Shown in pieces: positions 21,477-32,302 of a stretch of 64,000 nt of DNA. The DNA lies in contig JAWQUS010000030.1 in assembly GCA_036365455.1 (NCBI GenBank), forward strand, positions 868,001 through 932,000. The letters run 5' to 3'. Numbering within the stretch: position 1 is the first letter of the stretch; each line of letters begins with the position of its first letter. The position numbers and the translations under genes were made by a program. The notes beneath the pieces are model-generated. The model had not been told where the DNA came from and ran no database searches. It saw only the letters and a list, made by a program, of their open reading frames with translations. Origin of the DNA: Macrosoma leucophasiata (lineage: Eukaryota > Arthropoda > Insecta > Lepidoptera > Hedylidae).

Positions 21477-21522
21477 CTGCAGCAGGAGACAATTTTGTGA
21501 CTACGCCCCAACGGGATTTCCA
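21477..21522 (-). CDS. 46-nt internal exon of a DOK7-like gene (start of PH domain)
   Basis: On the minus strand, a pyrimidine-rich tract and GTTACAG (21523-21529) precede 46 nt that read WKSRWGVVTKLSPAA plus one extra base, followed by GTGAGT (21471-21476). Both splice signals are strong. The peptide closely resembles the WKSRW-x-V-x-KxSP-x-A block just after the first beta strand of the PH domain in DOK7-family adaptors, which act with MuSK-type receptors at neuromuscular junctions in vertebrates; insect function is not shown here. From memory, vertebrate DOK7 exon 2 has the same 46-nt length, boundaries and phase. The neighbouring exons were not found, so the introns on both sides must be long and filled with transposons. 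Confidence 0.75.
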
Positions 21523-22276
21523 CTGTAACAAAACACAACAACATTAATTTCAATCTATTCGAGATATAAGAATAAAATTGGCATCTATTGTTTTCAGTAC
21601 ATCAGTATTAAGACCAAAAAAGAAACGCCCTCGATACTGGAATTTTACCACCAGTAAAAAAGCACTTTCTCCCTTACCTAGGGCACCTAATCCAGTTGTG
21701 ATTGCCAGCTACTACTGAACTGTTGTTTATATAATTATTGTTATCTTCGGGATAAGTGATTTCATGAAAGTACCTGTCAAGTTTCATAATGTTCTTTTCT
21801 TTATTTTTATATTTCAACAAAGTCTCAAAAACTATGAAAATACAAATCTTTTTTTACCTTAATTAATTTTAATCTCTAAAAGGAATACGAGAAAATTTCA
21901 ACTGACTTTATAAAAACGTGCTTTTTGTGTATTTGACTAATAAGAGCTTAATAATCGATTTATCCAATGTTTAATCTGGTGATATTCTATTCTCTGTAAG
22001 CTATCGAATAACGAAGGGGTTTGGTGTCGGGAAAGAACTGTATTTTTGCGTGCGATCGCCTACATTGAGGTTAACATTCAGAGGGTCATTTTGTGTGGTA
22101 CAATTCAAAGAATACATAAAGCTACATTATTGTTGTCATTAGCCTTGAGCTAAGTCTTTTTAATAATTTAATAAGTACATATAGCTATCCAGCGAATAAA
22201 TGTACACAAAAAAATATATACCTACCTCAAAAAAAATCAATTATATTTACATTTAAGTCAAAATAATTTCTCAAGT
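21523..22276. other. Presumed intron upstream of the exon
   Basis: Begins with the acceptor (TGTTGTTGTGTTTTGTTACAG on the minus strand, cited as the splice context). Otherwise AT-rich, without recognised repeats or genes. Confidence 0.45.
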
Positions 22277-22430
22277 CTTAGCCTGGGTTGCACCACAATA
22301 TTTGTTAAAATTAAAGTTATTGTTACATTGTACATCCTTCTCTAACTTTAACAGATTTCTTTAAGTTAAAGAGGGATGTGAAATGTTTATTGTAACTTTA
22401 ACAATTATCGTGGTGCAACTAAATTTATCT
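22277..22430. mobile_element. Palindromic MITE (TTGCACCAC type)
   Basis: GGGTTGCACCAC at the left is inverted as GTGGTGCAACT at the right, and the inner halves (TTAAAGTTATTGTTACA, CTCTAACTTTAACAG) pair with the opposite half. Common palindromic MITEs of Lepidoptera have such ends (from memory). A decayed relative is at 39168. Confidence 0.75.
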
Positions 22431-22617
22431 TCGTTATCACACTTCACAATTCGCTTTTTAAAAGCGAAGCTATATACATTAGTTTTAAGTTTTTATTAAC
22501 AAAGATATGCTAACCTTTTGGTATTTGTTGATTTTTGTTGCCTGTAATTTCCCATTTATTAGCCGAAAAGGTGATAAGCTATTTATATTTTTTACCTCTG
22601 ATCTAAAGTCCTAACTT

Positions 22618-22662
22618 ACCATGCATTGAAACTGCATACTTGTTTGCCACAATCATTACAAA
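22618..22662 (+). repeat. Family B tail remnant
   Basis: Only the GAAACTGCATACTTGTTTGCC segment and a short A-rich end remain. Confidence 0.5.
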
Positions 22663-23248
22663 AAGAAGGGTCACCATTCAAATACGTTATGCGCTACACA
22701 CGTAAACGCCATCTCTCATATCTTGTGCCACGCACCAAACCGGGCGGTGCAATAGACAAATAGCCTTCAGCGAGCGTTCTGGCAATAAAGTCCGCCATTT
22801 TACCGCGAATGAACACGCGCTATCGCCTACTACCTTAATAGTTATCGGTGCGGTGTACATGACAATGGAGTTGGATGTATTTGACGACTAGTGGAACTTA
22901 ATTTTAAGGCCTTGTTAAACTTAATTAATAGAACACTCTGTAAAATATCTTAAGTTCGAAAAAATATAAAAAATACCATTTGATGTCATGCATTGTAACA
23001 AAGTCTCTAAGTAACCATTTTGTTTTAGCCTACTTTACAAACATATAATACTATGTTGGTGGAAAAACAATTCTATGCGGAAACTAGTAGCTAATTATCG
23101 GATTCAATCCTTGGGCCAAGAAATAAGAAATGATATTGGTGATTTTCGAATTTTCAAATATACTGTTTCTATATTATTTTTCACAATATCGTATGCTAGT
23201 GAAATATATTTTTTAAAGAAAAATGGAAATAACAATTTTACTTAACAA
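22663..23248. other. No feature seen
   Basis: Intergenic or intronic AT-rich DNA without identifiable family or frame. Confidence 0.4.
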
Positions 23249-23438
23249 TTATTAAGGGTAAAAGCGACTTCTTTACGATATTAAATTTAATAAACTGCAA
23301 AGTTTATTAATCGGTTGCCTAACTAGCAAACTAGCATTGTTGGCAATAGATGTCGCGAATGCAACCATAAGGCAATGCAATATATGTGAAGGAAAGATTT
23401 GATAACTCGGTTATGGACTTCGGTAGCTCAGTTGTAGG

Positions 23439-24313
23439 TAGGGTTTCTGCTCGAGACTTCTCGAACTCGAGACAACTCGAGAGCTTCTCCTCCATTCGAG
23501 ACGAGAAATAAACAGCAGACTCTCGAGACTCTCGAGTTCCGGCGAACGCGAAATAAAGACTAAAGTCAGGCTCGCCATTTTGCCGCTTTAGCAATGAAAA
23601 CGTCACCCGCGCACTACAAACACTTCACTCCTGACTTCTTACAATACCGCATCATACCAGTTACTAACTTTTATAATGCGGGAGACTTCCGGGGAGACGG
23701 GAGACTGACGAACTGGCAGTTAGTCAGTCTCCTGCTCAGATTGGTCGGTGAAACTCGTGCCATGCCTGTGTGTGGCTACGCCGGCACAATGTAGTAAGTG
23801 CCAAAAAAAATTATATTGAAAAGCTCTAATACAAGTGGATTAGTCCGACGCCTGCAAAGCGTTCATAAAATAACTTTGAAAACTGAGTCACAGGCTGCTT
23901 CAACCAGTTTAACCGCTGATAATGAAGATGAACAGCCTTCGAAATCAAAGAAATCTAAGCCAATGACTCAACAAACTTTAAACTTTGCACAACGCCAGAA
24001 GACCCTCGGTAATATTTTATCAGGTTTAACTGCAAAAGATGGTCTCACCATTCGAAAAATCACAAGAAATGAATTTATAAAATAAGCAATTTTCAGAGTA
24101 GAGGATTTGAGTTACTTACGTTTTGTATTTCTAACTTGTAGTGCAAAGTATGATACAATAAAAGAATTCTTATTTTTAATTGTTTTTAATTTTATTTTCA
24201 GTTTCATTAACAATTTCTTACAAAAGACTCGAGAGTCGAGATAACTCGAGAAATTGGGGTCGAGAATTCTCGAAACTCGAGAAAAAAATTGAGACGAGAA
24301 ACCAGAAACCCTA
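23439..24313 (+). mobile_element. Internally deleted hAT-type DNA transposon
   Basis: 875 bp with 11-bp terminal inverted repeats TAGGGTTTCTG and an 8-bp TSD gttgtagg (23431-23438, 24314-24321), the hAT signature. Both ends carry dense arrays of CTCGAGA and related motifs in both orientations (about 23450-23540 and 24225-24300), as expected for transposase-binding subterminal repeats. The inside keeps only the N-terminal part of a transposase-like frame; the catalytic core is absent. Confidence 0.92.
23594..24085 (+). pseudogene. hAT transposase N-terminus, BED-finger remnant
   Basis: The frame from 23798 reads SSNTSGLVRRLQSVHK, the second half of a BED zinc finger, then an acidic/Ser-Lys linker and TLNFAQRQKTLGNILSG...DGLTIRKI, the usual region after the finger, ending at NEFIK-stop. 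The Cys pair (CSKC) lies at 23790-23801 in another frame, so a frameshift falls in the following A-run. One of the two zinc-binding His is replaced by Arg (LVRRL). The upstream frame 23594-23794 may be 5' leader. Not functional. Confidence 0.75.
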
Positions 24314-24465
24314 GTTGTAGGAGCGCCTGGACTGGATCAACAGTGGCAGCGAGTTCGAGTCTCGCCTGAAGTCAAATTTTTCTTTCCATTTGATAAACCA
24401 GCAAGCCCTTCATATCGATGTTAAATTAATACTGCTATATTTTGTACTTTTGTACTTTTTTCTTT

Positions 24466-24746
24466 TTTATGTAATGAAGGTAGCAAATAAGCATACAGTT
24501 CACATAGATAGTAAGTAATAATGTAGCCTATAAACATTTCCATCAAACCAGGGATTTAAATGTACATGCATTGGCACTCCACAGGCCTAAGCGGTTATGT
24601 CCTTGTACCGAAAGTCACAGGGCCGCACATTACCTCCTGACCGAAACACGATAGCGATGAACACTACCATTTAGTGGCAAGTAGATTAGGTAGTGCGGTA
24701 GTCACTGCCCCCTCGAGCTCCTATCCTAGAACTCTATCACCAGAAA
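24466..24746 (-). repeat. Family B copy, diverged full length
   Basis: From ATGTAATGAAGGTAGCAAA to CTCGAGCTCC and CTCTATCACCAG; internal differences suggest an older subfamily, like 40608 and 48833, with CCCTCGAGCTCC instead of CCGCGAGCTCC. Confidence 0.87.
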
Positions 24747-25472
24747 AATATATATGGTCGTATGTCGTGGTATTGCGCATCGGTATTTTGATCTCTGATA
24801 TTGGAGTGAATCTCTCAGTAATCACTTTTCATCCATTTAAACTTCATATTTTCACGAACTTCATCGGTCTGTACGTATGATAATAATAATAGTAAGTATG
24901 TGTGAATCTCAGCACATTCATTATGAAATAACATAATTTGTATAAAATTCAATGTAAATATAAAAATTAAAACAATTTAAATAAGAATAACAGTTGATCT
25001 GATTACTTTGTATACCTACTCATAATTTGTGTGTGAAGCTATTTAGTATTCATACAAAATTGAGATTTTATAAGTTGGAAGTTTGGTGAATTTTAAACAA
25101 TACAATAGCTACAAATATGAATTGATATAGTACTAGCGTCCATTTTCCAATTCAGGACGGTCGAATACGTACTTAATTCGATTATGAAATAAAACATGAT
25201 ACATTTAATCCAATCCGGTTTCCAAACCAAGAATTTCATGTTTATCGTGGCTCCGCAACTAGTTTTAATTCAAAACAAATTGCGACTAACAAATCCTGAA
25301 TGTTAAATGTTGTTCTAAACTTGAACGGATCCGCTGTTTGTCCGCGGTGACAAGTTAAAGTGGTTTTTGATTTTTTTTTCGTGTTGTGTTTGGTCTAAGA
25401 ATGTTTTTTTTTCCGTTAACCCGTCAGCTCGCTATGACAATTGATTTTCTATTGTTAGCCTTAATTAATTGA
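24747..25472. other. AT-rich DNA, no gene seen
   Basis: No supported feature. Confidence 0.4.
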
Positions 25473-25783
25473 ACTGCCTCAGTAGCGTAGTGGTAGCAGG
25501 CCACTACTATTACGCTGGAGGTCCTGGGTTCGATTCCCGGGTCGGGGACTATCAGAGATAACGGTTTAAAATCCTTTATCTCTGCTTCTATTGGGATTTT
25601 TCCATTTTCTGGAAGTTTCCCAGTACCCCGGAGTTTGGTAATGTGCCCGGAGATGGCAACAGGTTCGCCACCTGTTACATGGGCCAAAACGTAACCGGCG
25701 AGTCGTGGGTGTTTGCATGTATGATTGAATGCATGCATTTACCTCTGCCTACCCCTTCGGGGATTACAGGCGTGAAGTTACGT
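25473..25783 (+). repeat. Family A SINE, reference copy
   Basis: Full length: tRNA-like head with A-box region (GTAGCGTAGTGGTAGCAGG) and B-box (GGGTTCGATTCCCGGG), resembling tRNA-Gly, then a body of about 240 bp with TTATCTCTGCTTCTATTGGG, TGCCCGGAGATGG, GTAACCGGCGAGTCG and the end GGGGATTACAGGCGTGAAGT. Pol III transcription from the internal promoter and LINE-borne integration are expected for such elements. No A-tail or clear TSD is visible here. Confidence 0.93.
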
Positions 25784-25965
25784 TTACGTAGCCTTAATAA
25801 ATTACGTACAAAATCTTTCACATCACACCTTGTTGTAATGGGTAGACAGAGGTAATAAGGATGTTTCCTAGGTAGGAAATCACTACTTTTATCGTATCAT
25901 TATAAAACTGGGATATTAAAAATACCTAAATTATAAGCGATGCGTTCAATCGTATGAGATAGAAG

Positions 25966-26304
25966 AACTTTAAAGTGTTTTATTTTTAAAGAAAAATGGA
26001 AAGAAAAATTTGACTTCAGGCGAGGCTCGAACTCGCGACCTACTGGCACTAACTAGCATAGTTGGTAATAGATGGCGCTGCTGCTACCATAAAAGCAATG
26101 CAATAGATGTGAAGGAAAGATTTGACAGATCGGGCAGGGCTTCAGTAGCTCAATTGGAAGAGCGGCTGGACTAGATTCCCAGTAGGTCGCGAGTTCGAGC
26201 CTCGCCTGAAGGCAAATTTTTCTTTCCATTTTTCTTTAAAAATAAAATATATTTCACAAGCATGTGTTAATGCGAAATAATATAAAACAATTAACTTTAA
26301 AGTG
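25966..26304. repeat. Family D SINE foldback unit with TSD
   Basis: Insertion 25978-26292 flanked by aactttaaagtg (25966-25977, 26293-26304). The left 70 bp is a minus-strand tail plus part of the tRNA-like unit; the plus-strand 5' segment, complete tRNA-like unit (about 26140-26213) and tail follow. The arms can pair into a long hairpin. Confidence 0.92.
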
Positions 26305-26423
26305 ACAAAAATTTGTGAACAAAAGAGTAAATTTTAAAATAAACATAATTTCACTTTAAAATTCTTTATACCATTTGCACAACTTTTATTACACAATATT
26401 TTTCCTAAAATCAGACGAATAAA

Positions 26424-26698
26424 GGTAGAGCTCCAGTGACGGAGCTCGCGGGCATAGGCACCATCGCATTACCTAGTATACTTGCCGCTAAATGGTAGTG
26501 TTCAGCACTATCGTGTTCCGGTTTAGTGGTAATGTACGGCCCTGTAATTTCCGACACAGAGGCATAACACCTTAGGCCTCAGGAGTGGTAACGCATCTGC
26601 ATTTTGACCTTGGTCTTTTTGTGGGTGTCTATAGGCTGCAGTTATTACATAAGATCAATGTGAACTGCATGCTTGTTTGCCACTTCCATAATATAAAA
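26424..26698 (+). repeat. Family B copy, near full length
   Basis: Starts at GTAGAGCTCCAGTGACGG and ends CATAATATAAAAAC. Confidence 0.92.
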
Positions 26699-27307
26699 AC
26701 TATACATATACTTAGAAAAGAGTAACTTTGGTACACGTACAATGAATAACACAATGCACACAGCTAGAATACAAATAAAATCACGCGCCTCAATACAATC
26801 AAACATTTATTTACAGATCAAGCTGTGTTGCTTCGTGTACAAGATATAAATTTGTTACTTTACGCGCCAATGCAAGGGGTAACCTAAACTTATATGCGCT
26901 CGTAAAAAACGTAATTTGAACTTTATTGTCCCGTAATACGGCCTTCGAATAACTGGAATTTAAAGATAGTCGGCAGTAAACTTCGTCACAGTTCATTAAT
27001 TTTTCAATCTCGTTAGCTACAAGTTTTATCTATGAATATTAGGTTATTCAGTTATATCACGTTTGATAACTGTTCGAGTAACAGTTATTTAAAACTGCTC
27101 CTAATAACTGTAGTTTTGGAAACAATTGTCATTCGAGCGTTCAGAGTTATAGGATTTAAATGATATTTGTTTTAGCGAAACGACGATAGTGGTTGGCTAT
27201 TAGTGACGCGCTCTAAAAAATGTAATGTTAACATTTTTAATGAATTTGTTAATTTATTGACAGTTCTGAGTTAGAGAAAAGGGCTTTATCATGTGAGGTA
27301 AACGTTT
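26699..27307. other. No gene seen
   Basis: Unique-looking AT-rich DNA; the minus-strand frame 26811-26996 has no recognised domain. Confidence 0.4.
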
Positions 27308-27405
27308 TTTATATAATAGAAATGGCAAACAAGCATGCAGTTCACATTGATTTTAAGTGATGACTGCAGCCTATAGACTACTCCTGAGGCCTATGGTGTT
27401 AAATA
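27308..27405 (-). repeat. Family B tail fragment
   Basis: Includes GGCAAACAAGCATGCAGTTC and GTGATGACTGCAGCCTATAG, then stops near the CCTGAGGCCT segment. Confidence 0.88.
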
Positions 27406-27427
27406 AATTTGTAAAATATTATATATA

Positions 27428-27931
27428 TGTCGGAGCAAGAAGTTTATTGTTGGTTCTGTAAAGTACTAGGCTATAGAAATACCTTGCTAAAAATATTATT
27501 TTAATTTAATTTGATTTGTTAGATTTTGTTATCGTTAAAAGAGTAATTGTATTATAAAATTACATTACCGAGTTGAGGGTAGGCCTCGAGCGGGGTCGAG
27601 GCGCCATCTGACAGATCGCCGTTAACGGAGGTTATAAAATGTGTCGTTGTTGATCGAGGTGGATCATTCTTTGGTTAGACAGTGGAGTACTATTTGATTG
27701 GCGAAGTAAGATCGGTGTCGCGAACCCGCTGTTCGTTGTACTTCAAAGTTTAAAAGTGTAATTATATCAAAGAGTTTTGAGTGTAAAATTAAGCAGTGAT
27801 ATTCTGTTAAAGTGATTAAATCTGACCGATAATAGTAACTTATTGTTTTGTGCTAGCATTTAACCCTCAAGACGCCCACTAAACACATGACCACGAATGA
27901 TGATGTCGAGATTAACGTTCTTTCTCCGACA
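27428..27931 (+). mobile_element. Candidate solo LTR (gypsy-like)
   Basis: 504 bp with inverted ends TGTCGGAG...CTCCGACA and flanking TATA on both sides (27424-27427, 27932-27935), fitting a 4-bp TSD into a TATA target, as many insect Ty3/gypsy elements show. A TATA box (GTTATAAAATG, 27631-27641) with a GC-rich block just upstream could drive transcription. No gag, pol or second LTR lies nearby, so it would be left by recombination between two LTRs. Orientation is inferred from the TATA box. Confidence 0.6.
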
Positions 27932-28020
27932 TATATTATAAAGTATTCATATGGCCAATAAAATTATATTAATACTATACAACATAAATATGTCTTAAGC
28001 ACTTACACCGAATCACTGGT

Positions 28021-28205
28021 CTATTTCTGAGGCGTCCGTCTTGCCTCCCAGAATCTTCGGAAGAAGTCGGGACTGAGGAACATTTGCAGATGTTTGGCAG
28101 GTACGCGTAACTTGAAATATTTGAATCCCGTGGGTCGACTCGACTTCAAGGCTTCAATCTCTCCTTGTATTTGTCCCTCAGTTTGTTGAAATGTGACAAT
28201 CTGTT
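28021..28205 (-). pseudogene. Retroelement ORF fragment, gag/ORF1-like
   Basis: Open for about 60 codons, ending at a TAG (28021-28023). It reads GFKYFKLRVPAKHLQMFLSP followed by DFFRRFWEARR, similar in layout to the SFK-x-V...LSP-x-F-x-P end of the first ORF of some insect retroelements. The upstream part was cut off by the adjacent family B copy. Identity is uncertain. Confidence 0.35.
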
Positions 28206-28355
28206 ATGCCTCTGTGCCCGAAATTACAGAGCCGTACATTACCACTTGACCGGAACACCATAGTGCTGAATACTACCATTTTGCGGCAAGTATATTAGGT
28301 AATGTGGTGGTGCCTACGTCCGCGAGCTCCGTCACTGGAGCTCTACCACCAGTAA
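28197..28355 (-). repeat. Family B, 5' half only
   Basis: From TGTTATGCCTCTGTGCCC to GAGCTCTACCACCAGTA; the A-tail half is missing, unusual for a retroposon, where 5' truncation is the norm. Confidence 0.88.
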
Positions 28356-28462
28356 AAAGTGTAATTGTTAGTTTACAGAGTTAAGGGACTTTATAAGTAA
28401 AGTAAGCATGTAACATTCCCAATCAGTGAGAGTTAATATTATAATGAACCAGATTATTTGTA

Positions 28463-28520
28463 GGCACAGATAATTTTGGTCTTGTGTAGATGTCTAAAGA
28501 CTGCAGTCATCACTTCATAA
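28463..28520 (+). repeat. Family B inner fragment
   Basis: Matches only GTAGATGTCTAAAGACTGC and CAGTCATCACTT. Confidence 0.5.
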
Positions 28521-29488
28521 CTTAAAAATGAAACAAAAAATGACAAAATAAAAAAATAACACCATCATCCTGTCAGTCAAATTTCGTGTCATAAACACTA
28601 ACAAAATAAAATCAAAGGAAAAGAGGCGATAAGCCCGCAGTGCTGCTATTATAAAATAAAGAACCATTCATTAAAATAACGCTCAAAATAATATTTCTAT
28701 TAACGCATGAATGCTGATGGAACGTGAAAAAAGAATGCACCGACGTATGCCGCTGACATCTTTATAGATAGTGCACCCTACATAAAGAGGGGTAAACAAG
28801 GACAATAGCTTTATGTTCGCTTTTTATTAAAAAAGTAAAAAATATATACGTAAAGAGGCTAATAGGTTACTCTTTTGTACAAAGGTTAGATAAACGATGT
28901 GTGTGGTTGAAAAATAATTACTTTGCATTTTAGCAGAGAGAGAGGTATAATAATGTAATGTATAAGATAATGTAACCCAGTTATTAGTTTTAAACAGACA
29001 GAAAATAGGATTTTTATTTGGATTACAAGAAAACCTTTAAGAAATCTATTGTTTAAAAAGCAACACACGAATATAATTGATTGCACTTAATCCTGTAAAC
29101 GCGCGTCTGATTTACACTTGGTTGGTTTTTTAAACCTATTATTTCAACACTTACAAGCAGATTGTTCCTTAATACAACCCATAAAAAACAAAATTTGTAC
29201 AGTGTCACAAACACCCTTACCATAAATCTTAATGTTCAGACCCTCCTATAAGAATAACATGTAGCTGGATTTATTCAAATGTTATAGGAGAGGGATGCAT
29301 AATACCTATTGCATAATACCATCACTGGCATGTTACGGTGTAAATTGGGACAATGACGTGTGATGATGATTTATTGCATTGAGAGGTTAATGTCATTGCC
29401 ATGGTATATATTATTGTATTAAGATCATCGAGCAATTACATAAAACATTAATGCTTATTTAGTAACCTACTTCAGGTGGAAGTATGTA
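28521..29488. other. No gene seen
   Basis: AT-rich DNA; the minus-strand frame 28886-29086 is hydrophobic but unsupported. Confidence 0.4.
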
Positions 29489-29660
29489 TGTAGGTATGTA
29501 TCTTCACGCCAGGTCCCTAACGGGGTAGACAGAGAGTGTAGAACGCCAGATATCCCGGTCCGAGAGGTATGTCAACCTCTCGTGCCTCATCTACCTTCAT
29601 CATTATCTTCATACATGCACGCCGATTCCTAAGACCGCACCATCAGACAGAACTCAACCT
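29489..29660 (+). repeat. Second copy of the 9490-9640 repeat
   Basis: Longer than the first copy, preceded by a GTATGTAGGTATGTAT microsatellite. Confidence 0.7.
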
Positions 29661-29837
29661 ATTTGGTCATGGTAGGTCAGTCTTAGTCTTCCTGGGCCTC
29701 TGCAACCATCCAAGTAGTACGTGAAGTAAACATAGATAAAGGACGTAGAGGAAGGAGGTAGTAAAGTTCCAGTGTAGGAGCTCGAATTAAAATTACTTCA
29801 TCAAAATCATCCTGACGTTTCAGTTACTGTATGCTCA

Positions 29838-30160
29838 ATACAAAAACCGGTCAAGTGCGTGTGGCGAAAATTGTCACTTTAAAGCTTACAAGTCACGAAC
29901 AGTTAACTAAATCGCAAAATGATATGAGCACATCCGTAACATTTTTGTAAGACTTAACCAACGACATCCTATACTACACTACTACATTTATATTCTACCA
30001 CTTTGTCGGCGTGATTAAGATGTACCTATACTTTTGCCCTTTTGCCAAATTTCAAGTCTTTAGTACTAATATTTTTTGCGCTTAGCCGCGGATAGATAGA
30101 CAGACAGACAGACATGGCGAAACTATAAGGGTTCCTTGTTTACTAAGGAACCCTAAAAAT
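29838..30160 (+). repeat. Family G repeat, internally deleted
   Basis: Starts AAAAACCGGTCAAGTGCGTG, contains CACTTTGTCGGCGTGATT and GACAGACAGACATGGCG, and ends AAGGAACCCTAAAAA. This is a very common lepidopteran repeat whose full form (from memory) is about twice as long. Confidence 0.8.
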
Positions 30161-30434
30161 TTAACAAGCGAATACAGTACCAAGCAAGAATTATTGCATA
30201 TCGAGCCTATGAAAGAGATAATTGGCTAGTATCGACTTCGTAGAGCGTTATCATCTGCGCACTTAACTAAGCACTGATAGTCCGGTAGTGTTCAAAACTT
30301 GATCAAAATGGTCCACAAACACATCAGTAATGTACGAAAGAGATAACGCCCTACAGACCCGAAATAAGCCGAAGTCTCCTTCTTAAGATCGATGTGCTAT
30401 ATTTCTTGTTGGATACTGTACGTTGAAATTCCAA

Positions 30435-31805
30435 CCAAATAACATAAGAAACGAAACACAACAAGCAAAAGACAACTTTTAAGATTATCTTTCTCTTATA
30501 ATAATAAATCAAACATCATTAACAATACTTCGGCACATCACTAACTATAACAATACTTATTAGTTCTCAGTAATGACCCTCAGTCGAGTCAAAGTTGGGA
30601 ATAGAGTAAGTTTATCAAGCGGGAAATCTATTAGTGACTTGGATAGTTTGTACCTGCCTTACGAATATGTTTCGCAACTAACTCTAGATAGAAGTAAACA
30701 AAGATAAGAGAATATTCTTTCTCTTTTTCTAGTTTTCACTTCTTACAAAAAAGAGCAACGAAAGAGTAACTTTTAATTTAAAATGGCGTTTATAAGAGTC
30801 AGTGTAATAATTTATACTAATGATTCATTATTTCATACCCGGACCCTGAATGAAATATTTACTATTTTCTAAGTATCTGATGTATATTATTTTTTTTTTA
30901 AATCAGCTCCATAGCTTCGTTTGCGTATCAATAACACCCAATACTGGCCAAATCTAAACAAAATCATTAATATTCAACGACCAAATAACAAAATCAAATA
31001 ACGAAATATAACAAGCAAAAGAAAAGTTATATGATTATCTTCCTCTTATAATAATAAACCAAACATCATTAACAATACTTCGGCACATCACTAACTCAGT
31101 CGAGTCAAAGTTGGGAATAGAGTAAGTTTATTAAGCGGGAAATCTTGCGTACATTTTTATGCAGGAATAACAATATTAGTGACTTTGTTTACTTCTACCT
31201 AGAGTTGGATAGTTTGTACCTGTACAAGATAAGAGAATATTCTTTCTCTTTTTCTAGTTCTTTCTTCCTACAAAAATGAGGAACGAAAGAGCAACTTAAT
31301 TTAAAATTGCGTTTAAAAGAGTTTGTGAAATAATTTATATAATTGACTCATTATTTCATACCTGGACCCTGAATTAAATATTAACTATTTTCATGGAAGT
31401 ATCTGAGGTAAACTAAATTGAATTAATTTTTACAATCAGCTGCAAAGCTTCGTTTTTGTATCAGCACATCCAATGCAACAAAATCATTCATATTACATGA
31501 CCAAATAACAAAATCAAATAACGAAACATAACTAGCAAAAGAAAACTTACATGATTATCTTCCTCTTATAATAATAAAGCAAACATCATTAACAATACTT
31601 CGGCACATCACTAACTATAACAATACTCATTAGTTCACAGTAATGACCCTCAGTCGAGGTAAAGTTGGGAATAGAGTAAGTTTATGGAGCGGGAAATCTT
31701 CCGTATATTTTTATGCAGGAGTAACAATATTAGTGAACCAGATAGCTCGTACCTGCTTTGACAATTTGTATCTTAGTTCAGTTGGAAGTATACAAAGATA
31801 AAGGA
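30435..31805 (+). repeat. Three-unit tandem array, 520-546 bp period
   Basis: Units start at 30435, 30981 and 31501, each with CCAAATAAC and, in order, CTCTTATAATAATAAA, CATTAACAATACTTCGGCAC, CAAAGTTGGGAATAGAGTAA and GCGGGAAATCT. The third stops after about 300 bp. Units differ by small deletions, for example loss of the CTATAACAATAC segment in unit 2. They match no other family here and encode nothing evident. Confidence 0.9.
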
Positions 31806-31914
31806 TTTTTTTTACTCGTGTTGGATCGTTTGTGTGACTGTCTAATTAACCGTTTGGCTGTGTATCACAGCTATTTTGGGAAAAAAAGTGCCTACTCTTT
31901 TTTTAATACGGACT

Positions 31915-32302
31915 TTTTTTATATCTGAAGGATAACAGACAAGCAAACGGAAATGGATGCACCTGATGGAAAGTGGTCACCGTTTTGCGATTTGCAACAC
32001 CAGGGGAGTTGCTAACGCGCTGCCAGCCTTGAAGGACTCTCTTGACGCCATTTTTGAAGAACCCCATATTGTAGCACCTAGGGAACACCTCAGAGGGAAG
32101 TTCGTTCCACAATTAATACGTTCTGGGAACGATTTACAAGGAATGAATGTGAAAACCGCACCGTTGAGCACTGCCAGGTGTCCAGTCGGCGAGGGTGGAA
32201 CTTCTCTCTTCGGCGGGTAGTACGGTGTAGGAAAAGAGACGGTGGCACCATGTCAAACAGTTCAGGAGACCACTCACCATTGATTTTTAAATGCACCAAC
32301 AT
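31915..32302 (-). pseudogene. Non-LTR LINE, reverse transcriptase C-terminal tail
   Basis: Minus-strand pieces read TTRRREKFHPRRLDTW, STVRFSHSFLVNRSQN-type, then in another frame MWNELPSEVFPRCYNMGFF and a following F-K-x-G-V segment. This is the RTR-x-HP...TVRFSRSFLPR...LWNELP-x-VFP-xRYD...FKxG block that ends RTs of several insect LINEs. At least one frameshift. Its 3' UTR (GTTGCAAATCGCAAAACGGT side) runs to about 31915. Confidence 0.75.

Larger units (their letters stand above)
23249..24391 (+). repeat. Family D SINE split by a hAT element
   Basis: 23249-23438 carries the 5' region (ATTAAGGGTAAAAGCGACTT) and the first part of the tRNA-like unit; 24314-24391 continues the tRNA unit (GAGTTCGAGTCTCGCCTGAAG) and a short tail. 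The hAT entered the A-box, duplicating gttgtagg. Confidence 0.88.

Noticed and set aside
25424..25738. 104-codon minus-strand protein
   Set aside because: It is the antisense of a family A SINE plus flank, including the B-box read as PGIEPRTS.
30435..31805. CRISPR-like array
   Set aside because: Units of more than 500 bp without short regular repeats and spacers, in a eukaryotic genome.
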